64,000 bases of DNA, from the NCBI GenBank assembly GCA_934702355.1, contig CAKUXX010000001.1:1-64000 (forward strand), read 5' to 3'. Of this stretch, positions 50,171 to 59,676 are shown piece by piece; positions within the stretch are counted from its first letter, which is position 1; every line of letters begins with the position of its first letter. The notes under the pieces were generated by a model. The model saw only the letters and a program-made list of their open reading frames with translations. It was not told where the DNA came from and did no database searches. The translations under genes and the position numbers were made by a program. The DNA is from an uncultured Methanomassiliicoccales archaeon (GTDB lineage Archaea > Thermoplasmatota > Thermoplasmata > Methanomassiliicoccales > Methanomethylophilaceae).

Positions 50171-51097
50171 ACGCCTATACTCCGTACTCCTTCCGGAACC
50201 TATCTGTTCAATGGATCCCCTTTCCAAAGATTCCCTGACAACGTTGTAGGCGCGGCTGCGTGAGAGGCCGAATCTGTCCTGGAGATCGGACCTTGTGAAC
50301 ACATCACCCCTTGAATAGGCCGTTATGATCTTTCTCACGATCGGATCGATGGTTTGATGTGTCAACTTGGGCAGTGTGATCTTGAAGGTGTTCGTGCTGG
50401 TTTCGATGGACGGCTTCTCCAAAGAATCCCGGTACGGACCGGTGATCCTCGCCATCCCCGTACCGCATGCTCCGACATATCCCAGTCTGCACATCAACGA
50501 TACCAGTTTCTCATTCCGAGCAGACGAGACGCCGAACATCAGATCGTCGGGAGCCAGTCCGTTGACGATACTGCCGATTGATGATACTGTCACGCAGTCG
50601 TTGAACATCGAGATCAGCGTGCTTCCGTCGATTGCGTAATCCCTGTGCACTATCGCATTCGCAATGACCTCTCTGACCGAACACTCGGGATAATCACGGA
50701 ACTCCCCGCTACCGTTGTGCTCATCCGTGAAAGCGATGGCCTCGTCGAATTGTCTCAGAAGAGAACCGGAGGTCTCGCGGCGATCCAGGAAAACACTCTT
50801 GGATTCGTCTTCGAATACCGCCATCTTGATCCCCTGAGGAAACTGATCGGACAGCATGAAAGCGAGATTCGTGTACATACCCTCATCGATCAATCCCGAA
50901 GACCGCATCTGAGTTTTATCCATGCTCAATCCGGTATGTGCGAAGATATCCGAGGCGTAATCGAATGTCAGCTCCTGTTCGACCGATAGCAGACTCTCGA
51001 ACGGAACCGACCATGATTCCGATAACAACTGGACTGCCGACGGTTCTTCGGACAGGATTGTCCTATCGATGATTCCTCTGGACCAGTTTTCAAACAT
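50165..51097 (-). CDS. COG2865-type regulator with GHKL-like domain, lacking the AlbA_2 part
   Basis: 310 residues from ATG 51097. 'LTFDYASDIFAHTGLSMDK', 'MYTNLAFMLSDQFPQGIKMAVFED', 'DRRETSGSLLRQFDEAI' and 'YPECSVREVIANAIVHRDYA' match the C-terminal ATPase-like half of AlbA_2/RecG-related regulators. A winged helix near the end reads 'RSDLQDRFGLSRSRAYNVVRESLERG'. Members usually begin with an AlbA_2 DNA-binding domain; here nothing resembling it precedes the conserved part. The frame is open to 51355, but that stretch overlaps cbiK and the repeat-bearing promoter, so I placed the start after the TATAAA at 51131. Confidence 0.65.
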   Translation of the reverse strand: MFENWSRGIIDRTILSEEPSAVQLLSESWSVPFESLLSVEQELTFDYASDIFAHTGLSMDKTQMRSSGLIDEGMYTNLAFMLSDQFPQGIKMAVFEDESKSVFLDRRETSGSLLRQFDEAIAFTDEHNGSGEFRDYPECSVREVIANAIVHRDYAIDGSTLISMFNDCVTVSSIGSIVNGLAPDDLMFGVSSARNEKLVSLMCRLGYVGACGTGMARITGPYRDSLEKPSIETSTNTFKITLPKLTHQTIDPIVRKIITAYSRGDVFTRSDLQDRFGLSRSRAYNVVRESLERGSIEQIGSGRSTEYRRL

Positions 51098-51126
51098 GGA
51101 AAGGACCGCATCGCGGAGATTCCAAT

Positions 51127-51166
51127 CGTTTATAATCGTTCGTAAACGTCGATCTGCGTTTGAAAA
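51127..51166 (+). repeat. AT-rich direct repeat, promoter copy
   Basis: CGTTTATAATCGTT-CG-TAAACGT, then CGTTTGAAA. It lies 30-70 bases upstream of the chosen start of the minus-strand regulator and includes its TATA-like element, as an operator would. Its partner is at 50133-50170. Confidence 0.55.
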
Positions 51167-51227
51167 GGAAGTTTGGCCATGACACGCCGTGAGACGTGCC
51201 ATGGCATATCCAGTGTCGGAATGGGCC

Positions 51228-52016
51228 TCAGTCCATCTTGCAGCGGATGTGGTCCAGGAACAGGTCCCTGAACTCCGGATACTCGCCCATTCCGCGGATG
51301 ATGCAGCGGACCTCGTAGCCCTCCTTCTCAAGCCTCGATTTGAGCGAATCGTCATCGTCGCCGGCCATGTCCTCGTTGGCGTGGTCGCCTGCCACCACCA
51401 TCAGCGGGAACAGCACGAACCTGCTGAAATCGAAGCATTCCGTCTCCTTGATGAGATCGTCGAAGTCCGGGAATCCCTCTACGGTCGTGACGAGCACGTT
51501 GCGAATCCCCTTCATCCAGAGCTTCATCTGCAGCTGGGAATAAGTGGCATTGGCATAGTGCTCGGAACCGTGACCCATCAGGACGAGCATCTCGTCGCTG
51601 TCGAGTTCGGCCATGACGGACTTCCGCAGGGCCTCGATCAGAAGGTCGTAGTCCTCGGATGTTGTGAGCAGGGGCCTGCCCATCCTCAGACTCGGGATCT
51701 TTCCGAGATGCTCGGACGCAATGCGGACGACGTCATCATACTCCATGCCGTTCATCACGTGGGTCGGCTGGACGATGACCTCTTCGTAGCCCTCGGCCAC
51801 GAGCTTGTCCATGGCATCGGTAACATAATCCACGACCAGGCCGTCGCGCTCCTTCAGCTTCTTGATGATCATCTTGCTGGTGAACGCCCTGCGGACATCC
51901 CAATCGGGGTAGGTCTCCTGAACCTGCCTCTCTATGGCGCCTATAGTCTTCTCGCGGTTGTCGTTGTAGCTCGTTCCGAAGCTCACAACGAGAATGGCCT
52001 TCTTGCCGTCTACCAT
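51228..52016 (-). CDS. cbiK: CbiK-type sirohydrochlorin chelatase
   Basis: 262 residues from ATG 52016. 'KKAILVVSFGTSYNDNREKTI' is the CbiK start. The metal-binding His is H149 in 'LVLMGHGSEHYANATY', with E180 in 'VTTVEGFPDF' and H212 in 'VVAGDHANEDMAGD'. CbiK inserts cobalt into sirohydrochlorin in the anaerobic cobalamin pathway. The long form differs from the short CfbA/CbiX of methanogens, which can insert nickel for F430. The many corrinoid proteins here explain the need for cobalt insertion. Confidence 0.88.
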   Translation of the reverse strand: MVDGKKAILVVSFGTSYNDNREKTIGAIERQVQETYPDWDVRRAFTSKMIIKKLKERDGLVVDYVTDAMDKLVAEGYEEVIVQPTHVMNGMEYDDVVRIASEHLGKIPSLRMGRPLLTTSEDYDLLIEALRKSVMAELDSDEMLVLMGHGSEHYANATYSQLQMKLWMKGIRNVLVTTVEGFPDFDDLIKETECFDFSRFVLFPLMVVAGDHANEDMAGDDDDSLKSRLEKEGYEVRCIIRGMGEYPEFRDLFLDHIRCKMD

Positions 52017-52113
52017 GTTGGATATATGGACCAAGTACATGATAAAGACGACAGTAACGATGTGACAGCAGGATGGGAAGGAGTATCAACCCACCGGTAA
52101 TAGATGAAGGAAA

Positions 52114-52143
52114 AACCGGACCGGAGGGGATCCCCCGACCCGG
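52114..52143 (-). terminator. GC-rich hairpin and T-run after asd
   Basis: On the minus strand, after the asd stop (52153), an imperfect CCGGGTCGGGGGATCC/CCTCCGGTCCGG structure is followed by TTTTTCC. Confidence 0.4.
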
Positions 52144-52152
52144 ATGGATGGT

Positions 52153-53214
52153 TTAAATGATGTTCTTCGCCTTGGCGAGCTCTGCGTTGAGGACGGAACC
52201 TCCCGCACCGCCCCTAAGGGTGTTGTGGGACATGGCGAACGCCTTGTAGTATCCGTTGCTCTGTCTGAGCCTTCCGACGGTGACGGCCATTCCCCTTGCG
52301 CGCTCGGGCCTTCCGGCCATCGCATCGAAGACGGGCTGGGGACGGTTGTCCTCATGCCTGACGATGATCGGCTGTTCGGGAGCCGAGGGCAGATTGAGCT
52401 TCTGGGGCTCTCCGCGGAATCCGACGAGGCAGGACTCCAGCTCCTCGAGCGTGGGCTGCTCCTTCATGTCGAGTACCAGGGATTCCAGGTGTCCGTCGAT
52501 GACGGGGACCCTGGCGCAGTTGGCCATGACCTTGAATCCGGCGAAATCGAATCCGCCGTCATGATAGGTTCCGAGCATCTTGCCGAGCTCGGACTCCATC
52601 TTCTCCTCCTCGTGGCTGATGAAGGGCACGACGTTCCCGACGGCGTCCAGGGAGGGGACTCCGGGATATCCTGCACCGGAAAGTGCCTGGTATGTGGAGA
52701 TGAAGACCTGCTGGAGACCGAATGCGTCATCGATAGCCTTCAAGGGGGCGGCGATGCCTGTGGACGAGCAGTTTGCGTTGGTCACGATGAACCCGCCGTT
52801 GGAGAATGTGCTCTGGTCCCTGATGGCCTCGATGTGCTCCGCATTGACCTCCGGGATCATGATCGGGACGTTCTTGTCCATCCTGTGGGCGCCTGCGTTG
52901 GTGAATACCGCAACCCCGGCCTCGGCGAGCTCGGTCTCGGTGGGTCCCGCGAGCTCCGAGGGGATTCCGCTGAATGCGACCCTGCAGTTCTTGGAGATCT
53001 TGGCGATGTCCATGGTCTCGATGGTCCTCTCCATCGTCTCGTCGAGGTACACATGATCCCTGACCTTGAGGACCTCGGACAGCTTCTTTCCGTTGGACCT
53101 CTCGGATGCGTACAGTCCCTCGATCTCGAAATACGGGTGATCCTCGAGCATCTGGATGAACCTCTGACCTATCATCCCGGTTGCCCCGAGGACCGCTACT
53201 TGAATCTTGCTCAT
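52153..53214 (-). CDS. asd: Aspartate-semialdehyde dehydrogenase, archaeal type
   Basis: 353 residues. The NADP site is 'VAVLGATGMIGQRF', the catalytic Cys is in 'VTNANCSSTGIAAPL', and 'YQALSGAGYPGVPSLDAVGNVVPFI' and 'NCARVPVIDGHLESL' carry substrate-binding residues. It makes the precursor of threonine, methionine and lysine. Single gene with its own promoter. Confidence 0.95.
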   Translation of the reverse strand: MSKIQVAVLGATGMIGQRFIQMLEDHPYFEIEGLYASERSNGKKLSEVLKVRDHVYLDETMERTIETMDIAKISKNCRVAFSGIPSELAGPTETELAEAGVAVFTNAGAHRMDKNVPIMIPEVNAEHIEAIRDQSTFSNGGFIVTNANCSSTGIAAPLKAIDDAFGLQQVFISTYQALSGAGYPGVPSLDAVGNVVPFISHEEEKMESELGKMLGTYHDGGFDFAGFKVMANCARVPVIDGHLESLVLDMKEQPTLEELESCLVGFRGEPQKLNLPSAPEQPIIVRHEDNRPQPVFDAMAGRPERARGMAVTVGRLRQSNGYYKAFAMSHNTLRGGAGGSVLNAELAKAKNII

Positions 53215-53502
53215 AGGATTAGCCTCTGAATGCGACTGTCATCTCCAATTGACATATTAATTCTAGGGTCATTCGAACTTCAACGGATCTACTCGGAATC
53301 ACGTATCCTCCGTCGTCGGAAGATGACACAAGCCATCTACCCCTTAAGCTCTGTGAATCGGCACATCCAACTGAGAATCCCGCCCTTCGATCAGATGCCT
53401 GCCATATAGGAAACAGATGTTCGGGGCCGTCTTTCCACAGTTACAATTATAACTCATAAAAGACGTTCTAACTAAACGGCCTAAAATAGAGTGAGGTAGC
53501 TC

Positions 53503-54140
53503 ATGTCCGATGGCGAGAGTATTTTGCAGGATCTCAGGAGATCCGTGGAGACCTGGGATAATGAGCTCATGCACACGAGCGTCGACAAGGCACTCGATAT
53601 GGGCATGGAGCCCAAGATGATCGTCACCGAGGGGCTCGCCAAGGGTATGGATGCCATCAGCGACCTTTTCAACAACGGCAAGATATTCCTGCCCCAGGTC
53701 CTCGCCGCATCCAACACGATGGACAATGCACTGGCCATCCTGGAGCCAATGATGGTCTCGGACAAGAGCATCTACCGCGGGACCGTCATCATGGGATCTG
53801 TCCGCGGTGACATTCATGAGATAGGCAAGAACGTCTGCTGCGCGGAGCCGGATACAACGTCATCGACCTCGGATCGGACGTCTCGCCGGAGATGTTCATG
53901 GAAGCCGCCAAGGAACATTCTGCGGATGTCATCGGCGGTTCCGCACTCATGACCACCACGATGGTCGTCCAGAAGTACATGGTCGAGGCCGTCAAACAGG
54001 GCAGGATGACCGTGCTGACCATATTCGGCGGCGCACCCTGCAGCCGCGAATGGGTGGATGAGATAGGCGGTGACGGCTACTCCGCATCTGGTTCGGAGAT
54101 AGTCGCGCTTGTGAACCGCCTGATCTCTGAGAAGGAATGA
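53503..54140 (+). pseudogene. Frameshifted methylotrophic corrinoid protein gene
   Basis: The first 112 or so codons give 'SVDKALDMGMEPKMIVTEGLAKGMDAISDLFNNGKIFLPQVLAA' and 'SVRGDIHEIGKNV', the corrinoid-protein pattern with the cobalt-binding His. The frame then shifts. From 53835 another frame continues the same protein ('LLRGAGYNVIDLGSDVSPEM' to 'EIVALVNRLISEKE'). Compared with the intact paralogue at 33984, three residues plus one base are missing between 'KNV' and 'LL', i.e. a deletion of about 10 bases near 53835. It could be a real inactivation or an assembly error. No methyltransferase gene is adjacent. Confidence 0.75.
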
Positions 54141-54144
54141 GTTT

Positions 54145-56097
54145 TCAACGGAAACCGCGGGCCCTGTCCCTCTCCCAGAGCGGGAGGCTGCTCGCCATAC
54201 CGGGGTCGGGCGTGGTCTTCCATATCGCCTCGACATTGTCGTCCGACTGGAGATCGTCCAGAAGGAAGAACCTCCCTCCGAGGTTGTCGGCCAGCTTCTC
54301 GGGCATGTCGTTCTTGGTGGTACCGAGTCCCGTGTCAACGACGATCCAGTCCACGTTGTCGGCATGAAGGTTCGATGCGACCCTCAGAGACTCCTCACAG
54401 GGATCCATGTTCGGATCCAAGGCTTTCGTTGCCTTCCCGTCCGTGAACAGGATGATGTGCACCATACCCTCGGGGTGGCGCCTGGTGTAGTTCTGGACGA
54501 AGTTCCAACAGGTCATGAAAGCCTGGCTGAGAGGCGTTCCGCGTCCGATGCGTATGGATTCCACGGCCTTGGACACTTCGTCCACAGCCCTGGTCGGAGG
54601 CATGAGCTCCTCCATGGTCTCCTCGTTGAACGTCATCAGTCCGACACGGTCCCTCTTCTCATAGTGGATCCTGAGCATGGACATGACCGCCGCCTTGACC
54701 TTGGCGATACGGTTGCGTATGATCAGGGATCCGCTGGAATCGACCATGAAGTAGAACACCTGCTCCACGCGCTTCGTGCGGATCTTCTCTCTTAAATCGT
54801 CCCTGTTGACGATGATGCCGCTTCCGCTGCGTCCCCTGGCCACCTGGTGCGGGGCAGCTGCACGTATCGTCGCATCTATCGCGATGTCCGAGCAATCGCC
54901 CTTGGGCATGCGGGCGCCGGAATAGCGTCCCATCGGGGATTCCACGAACCTCTTGGAGTTCTTCTCGTCCTCGCGGCCGTGGCTGTCCGCGGCCTCCATG
55001 ATGTCGATGACCTCGAACTTCCTTCCGACCTTGACTTCGATGTCATCCATGTCCTCTCCGAGCATGGGGCCGCCTTCCTCGACATCCTCGAGATCGGATT
55101 CCTCGTCGAGTTCGACGGGGACATCGGCGTTGATCTTGTCCACGATGGAGGAGTTGACATTCTTCTTCCTGTCATCGTGGATGAACCTGATCATATCGTA
55201 TCCGGCCCACTGGAGCTCCTGCTCCTCGACCTTCTTCTTCTCGGTCTCGAAGATCTTGCGCCTGTGGTTCAGCGTGAGTCCTGCAGCCTCGATGACATCC
55301 TCGTCGGTGGTCTTCTTGCGGCCGTCCAGTGCGGCCAGTGTCACGGCCGCCCTCGCACAGGACAGCGGACCGCGGTATCCGACCACTCCGTACTTGACGC
55401 ACAGGCGGGCGATGGCATCGCGGTGGCGCTTGAGCAGCCTGACATGCGGCAGGAGCTCCCTGGCCCTCTCGATCTCCTCCCTGACGGCGGCATCCGCCTC
55501 GACATAGTTGGCGAGGGCATCGGAGCCACCGTCCTCGAAGTTCAGATTGTCACGGACGGACTGCACATACTCCTCCTCGGGGGGACGGGTCATGCGGACG
55601 CAGATGTCGAAACGGTCCATCAGGTGGTCGTCGACCCTCTTGGTGGTGCCACAGACGGTTGCGATGAGCGTCACATCGACGTCGTATCCCACGGACAGAC
55701 CGTCCCTCTCGATGTCCACCTTGCCGGTGGCGGCGGCCTCGACGGCCTCCAGAGAGGTCCTGATGTCCATAAGATCCATATCATCTATACAGATGACACC
55801 GCCCTTGGCATCCATGAACAGACTGCTGTCGATGCGCATTTCGCCATGGAGGATCGCCTCCTCCAGATCGACCGATCCGAAGAGACGGTCCTCAGTGGAT
55901 CCTATCGGTACGGTGACCACGGGCATGGACTGATCTATCGTTGATATTGAGCGGACGAGCGCGGTCTTCCCGGTACCGCTGTTGCCCGACACCATCATGC
56001 ATCTGAGATTGGGGTTGGTGAGAAGGCAGATGACCGCCTTCTTAGCCTCATGGTTCCCGGCGATTGCCGAGAAGGGCATCACATCTTGTTCAGACAT
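54145..56097 (-). CDS. ChlD/BchD-like chelatase ATPase subunit with VWA domain
   Basis: 650 residues. The AAA+ domain has Walker A 'SGNSGTGKTAL', Walker B 'GVICIDDMDLMD' and a 'MDRFDICVRM' arginine-containing segment. An acidic linker (near residues 325-370) follows, then a VWA domain with the MIDAS motif 'FMVDSSGSL' and 'DTGLGTTKND'. This is the ChlD-type partner of ChlI. It overlaps the upstream chlI-like gene by 19 bases. With ChlI it would drive metal insertion into a tetrapyrrole through a CobN/ChlH-type subunit, which is not in the window. Confidence 0.85.
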   Translation of the reverse strand: MSEQDVMPFSAIAGNHEAKKAVICLLTNPNLRCMMVSGNSGTGKTALVRSISTIDQSMPVVTVPIGSTEDRLFGSVDLEEAILHGEMRIDSSLFMDAKGGVICIDDMDLMDIRTSLEAVEAAATGKVDIERDGLSVGYDVDVTLIATVCGTTKRVDDHLMDRFDICVRMTRPPEEEYVQSVRDNLNFEDGGSDALANYVEADAAVREEIERARELLPHVRLLKRHRDAIARLCVKYGVVGYRGPLSCARAAVTLAALDGRKKTTDEDVIEAAGLTLNHRRKIFETEKKKVEEQELQWAGYDMIRFIHDDRKKNVNSSIVDKINADVPVELDEESDLEDVEEGGPMLGEDMDDIEVKVGRKFEVIDIMEAADSHGREDEKNSKRFVESPMGRYSGARMPKGDCSDIAIDATIRAAAPHQVARGRSGSGIIVNRDDLREKIRTKRVEQVFYFMVDSSGSLIIRNRIAKVKAAVMSMLRIHYEKRDRVGLMTFNEETMEELMPPTRAVDEVSKAVESIRIGRGTPLSQAFMTCWNFVQNYTRRHPEGMVHIILFTDGKATKALDPNMDPCEESLRVASNLHADNVDWIVVDTGLGTTKNDMPEKLADNLGGRFFLLDDLQSDDNVEAIWKTTPDPGMASSLPLWERDRARGFR

Positions 56098-57113
56098 GAC
56101 CTAACCTCGCCGATATCGAGGGTAGCCTGCTCGAATGCCGACTTCTTGAGACGGTGCGTGAGGACCATCGGAGCCACATCGACGTAGTCTTCCCTGCTTA
56201 TCGACGATCTGCCGTGGAATGCGGCGTTCGCCCTTGCGGAACGGATCAGAGCGAGATCGGAGCGGTGTCCCTCCATCTTGAAGTGGGTGGAGATCTTTGC
56301 GGCACAGCGGATCGCATCGTCGTCTATCGGGATCTCGCGGACCAGCTTGCGTGCGTTGACGATCTTGTCCCTGAGCTCGTCGAGCTCGTCCTTGCATTCG
56401 GCGACATACTTGTCGGGGTCCTCGTCGTAGATCATACGGCGCCTGATGACCTCCATCCTGGACTCAAGATAGTATTCTTCTTTAACATCTACAGAAAGAC
56501 CGAACCTGTCCAGAAGCTGCGGGCGGAGCTCTCCCTCCTCGGGGTTCATCGTTCCGATCAGGACGAACTTGGACGGGTGGGAGAACGATACACCCTCCCT
56601 CTCCACATAGTTCCTTCCCATTGCGGCGGAGTCCAGGAGGAGGTCGACGATGTGGTCGTCCAGGAGGTTTATCTCATCCACATACAGGATGTTTCCATTG
56701 GCACCGGCGAGGATTCCGGGCTCGAACCTCCTCTTACCTGTCTCCAGAACGTGCTCCAGATCGAGAGTTCCGGCGACCCTGTCCTCGGTGGCGTTCAGGG
56801 GCAGCTCGATGACCTTGGTGGGGACCTCTTCGACCTCGAGGGTGACGCCGGCATCCATCTTGGCCATGCATTCGGGACACATCTTGCTTGGGATATCGGG
56901 ATTACAACCGAACCTGCAGCCTTTGACGACGCGATGCGCCGGAATGAACTGCGGCAGGGACCTGACGGTCGTGGATTTGGCCGTCCCTTTGCTCCCTTTG
57001 ATCAGGACCCCGCCGATGCTGGGATCTATAACGTTCAGGAGGAGTGCGGTCTTCATATCCTTCTGTCCGACAACACGGACGAAGGGGAATGTTGCAGAAT
57101 GATTCAGCGTCAT
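56079..57113 (-). CDS. ChlI/BchI-like chelatase AAA+ ATPase subunit
   Basis: 344 residues. 'FPFVRVVGQKDMKTALLLNVIDP' and 'GVLIKGSKGTAKSTTVR' (Walker A) match ChlI, with 'GNILYVDEINLLDDHIVDLLLDSAAMG' (Walker B and ChlI signature) and 'LIGTMNPEEGELRPQLLDRFGLSV'. A Cys-rich insert, 'CRFGC' and 'CPEC', probably binds zinc. It is first in the chlI-chlD unit and divergent from mttB. In a methanogen the target is more likely a cobalt or nickel tetrapyrrole than Mg-porphyrin. Confidence 0.87.
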   Translation of the reverse strand: MTLNHSATFPFVRVVGQKDMKTALLLNVIDPSIGGVLIKGSKGTAKSTTVRSLPQFIPAHRVVKGCRFGCNPDIPSKMCPECMAKMDAGVTLEVEEVPTKVIELPLNATEDRVAGTLDLEHVLETGKRRFEPGILAGANGNILYVDEINLLDDHIVDLLLDSAAMGRNYVEREGVSFSHPSKFVLIGTMNPEEGELRPQLLDRFGLSVDVKEEYYLESRMEVIRRRMIYDEDPDKYVAECKDELDELRDKIVNARKLVREIPIDDDAIRCAAKISTHFKMEGHRSDLALIRSARANAAFHGRSSISREDYVDVAPMVLTHRLKKSAFEQATLDIGEVRSCLNKM

Positions 57114-57464
57114 CTTTTATCATCTCTATATCAAGCTTTCGGTGGATGATTATGGATGTAACTTAGACCCATATAAATGCAGGTTGCACATGGACCACAT
57201 AATCATTATCGAAGGCATTTTTGACCATATTTTATATCCGAAATTCGGGCAAATATGGATTATTTCAGAAACCCTAATCCATTACATATATAATTTTCTG
57301 CGATTTTCAACTTTTTACGATTTCGGTTTATAAAGTTTTCAATTAACACGGGTTTTTGATGAGCAATTCATCAATAATGATGAAACCAACAATAAAAATT
57401 ATATACTCATGGCTATAATTTCCGTAATGAGAACGACGTAAGTTGTTCCAAAGGAGGAAACACA
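57114..57464 (+). promoter_or_regulatory. 351-bp AT-rich region with the mttB promoter and leader
   Basis: No gene seen. The right part contains a TATA-like AATTATATAC near 57397-57406, about 60 bases before the mttB ATG, and a strong Shine-Dalgarno AAGGAGG at 57451-57457. So mttB, unlike several genes in the window, has a real leader. The left end holds the divergent chlI-like promoter. Repeated TTCATCA/TGATGAA-like words near 57357-57385 may bind a regulator. Confidence 0.5.
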
Positions 57465-58979
57465 ATGGCACAAAGAACTCCGGTTTACCCGTCAAACCAG
57501 AGCCAGAACGGAATCAAGTTCGAGCTCTTCAGCGATGACGAGGCCCGCAAAATCGATATGGCAACCAGGGATGTCTTGGAGACCTACGGTGTCCAGGTAT
57601 CTGACGTGGAGGCTAGGCAGATCTTCAGGGATGCCGGATGCGAAGTCTGTGAAGAGACTAAGATGGTAAAGATCCCCTCTTACATCCTCGACAAGGCTCT
57701 CGCAACCTGCCCCAAGAAATACTACCTGTACGGCCGCGACGAGGAGAGGACATTCCCCCTCGAGTGGAATGGAAAAGTTCACTACACCTGCTTCGGAACT
57801 GGAATCCAGGTCTGCGACTACAAAGGCCACGGACAGTTCGAGACCCGCGACTCCAACGAGGACGACCTCAGGAATATCGCCAGGCTCTGCGATGCAATGG
57901 ATGGACTCAGCTTCTTCTCCCTGCCCGTCTCCGCAAGGAACTGGGCCGGAAACGGATCCGAAGATGTTCACGAGGCTTACACCTCCATGAAGAACACCAC
58001 CATGCACTTCCACCACATCGACCCTGTTGCTGACAATGTCAAGTACTACTACGAAATGGTAAAGGCATACTACCACGGCGATGAGTACAAGGCTCAGAAC
58101 TACCCCATCATGTCCATGCTGGTCTGCCCGACATCTCCCCTCGAGCTGTCCTTCAACGCAGCACAGTGTATCATCCAGGGAGCCAGGTACGGTATCCCCG
58201 TGAACGTCCTGTCCATGGCCATGGCCGGAGGTTCCTCACCCGTCTTCCTCGCCGGAACACTTGTCACACACAACGCCGAGATCCTGTCCGGAATCGTCCT
58301 CTCCCAGCTTGCAAAGCCCGGAGCAAAGATCATGTACGGATCCTCGACCACCACATTCGACCTCAAGAGAGGAACCGCACCCGTCGGATCCCCTGAGCTC
58401 GGACTGATCAGCGCAGCCGTCGCAAAGATGGGCCAGTACTATGGCCTCCCTGTGTTCACCGCAGGTATGTAGACCGACGCGAAGGTGCCTGACGAGCAGG
58501 CCGCACACGAGAAGACGATCACATCCCTCGGAGCCGCACTTGCCGGAGTCAACATGATCTACGGATCCGGTATGCTTGAGCTCGGACAGACCTTCTCCCT
58601 CGAGCAGATGGTTATCGACAACGATATCATCATGATGGAGAGGAAGTTCATGGAGGGTGTCCCTGTCTTTGACGAGACACTCGACATCGAAGAGATCAAA
58701 GCCGTCGGAGTCGGAAACGACTTCATCTCCCAGCCTACCACCATGGAGAACTTCGAGATCGCCTCTGACCCCAGGGTCTTCGACAGGCGCATGCTCGGTG
58801 AGTGGGTCGCTGACGGAAGGAAAGACGCAGTCGATGTCGCACACGAGATCGTTGTCGACGTCCTCGCAAACCACGAAGTCAAGCCTCTCGACGATGACGT
58901 TGAGGCTGCATGGCAGGAGATCTGCAAGGCCGCTGACCAGGCCTACTTCGACAGGGTCAAGAAACTCGAGGCAGAGTGA
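57465..58979 (+). CDS. mttB: Trimethylamine:corrinoid methyltransferase with pyrrolysine (in-frame TAG)
   Basis: 504 residues when TAG at 58470-58472 (codon 336) is read as pyrrolysine; the frame is otherwise open to TGA 58979. 'LFSDDEARKIDMATRDVLETYGVQVSD', 'CFGTGIQVCDYKG', 'MHFHHIDPVADNVKYYYEMVKAY' and 'MAGGSSPVFLAGTLVTHNAEIL' match MttB. The residues around the TAG ('PVFTAGM-TDAKVPDEQAAHEK') match the conserved Pyl site. MttB moves a methyl group from trimethylamine to the corrinoid of MttC. The Pyl synthesis genes (pylSTBCD) are not in this window. Confidence 0.96.
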
Positions 58980-58984
58980 TTATA

Positions 58985-59632
58985 ATGGTTACACAGCAGG
59001 AAGCTAACAGCAAAGCAAAGGAATGCGTACTGAAATACGACATCAAAGGTGCAAAGGCAATCGCCGAGCAGGCCGTCGCAGACAAGCTCGACCTTGTCGA
59101 CCTCATCGACAACGGATTCACAGCCGGAATCAACGAGGTTGGAGATCTCTTCGCACAGAAGAAGCTCTTCCTCCCCCACATCATGGCTGCCGCAAACGCA
59201 CTGAACGCCGGAATGGACATCATCACCCCCAACCTTGGAGGCGCTGCAACCTCATCCCGCGGAAAGTTCGTCATCTGCACCATCGAGGGAGACATCCACT
59301 CGATCGGAAAGGACATCTGCGCAATCATGCTGAAGGTCGCCGGATTCGATGTCGTCAACCTCGGACGTGACGTCAAGCTCGCCGACATCGTTCAGGCATG
59401 CAAGGACAACAACGCTATCGCTGTCGGAACCTCCGCTCTCATGACCTCCACCATGGTCAACCAGAAGACCTTCGAGGAAATGATGAAGAAAGAGGGTCTG
59501 AAGGGCAAGTGCCTCACCAACGTCGGTGGAGCACCCGTTACCCAGCAGTGGGCCGACGAGATCGGTGCCGATGTCTACACCGAGACATCCAGCGATATCG
59601 CGCCTAAGATGATCGCCGCACTCGACGGATGA
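58985..59632 (+). CDS. mttC: Trimethylamine corrinoid protein MttC
   Basis: 215 residues from ATG 58985, 5 bases after mttB. Cap domain 'AIAEQAVADKLDLVDLIDNGFTAGINEVGDLFAQKKLFLPHIMAAANAL'. The B12 domain has 'EGDIHSIGKDI', with the His that replaces the lower axial base, and 'NVGGAPVTQQWADEIGAD'. It carries the methyl group from MttB to a methylcobamide:CoM methyltransferase such as that at 34633. Two hairpins follow the stop. Confidence 0.95.
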   Translation: MVTQQEANSKAKECVLKYDIKGAKAIAEQAVADKLDLVDLIDNGFTAGINEVGDLFAQKKLFLPHIMAAANALNAGMDIITPNLGGAATSSRGKFVICTIEGDIHSIGKDICAIMLKVAGFDVVNLGRDVKLADIVQACKDNNAIAVGTSALMTSTMVNQKTFEEMMKKEGLKGKCLTNVGGAPVTQQWADEIGADVYTETSSDIAPKMIAALDG

Positions 59633-59640
59633 TCATAAAA

Positions 59641-59662
59641 GGCCATGTCTTCGGACATGGCC
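59641..59662 (+). terminator. Hairpin after mttC
   Basis: GGCCATGTC and GACATGGCC form a 9-bp stem with a TTCG loop, a very stable tetraloop, eight bases after the mttC stop. Confidence 0.65.
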
Positions 59663-59676
59663 GCATTCTATCTCCA

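Noticed and set aside
51098..51355. N-terminal 86-residue extension of the COG2865-like regulator
   Set aside because: Most of it overlaps cbiK or the AT-rich promoter repeat, and its residues match no AlbA_2 or other domain.
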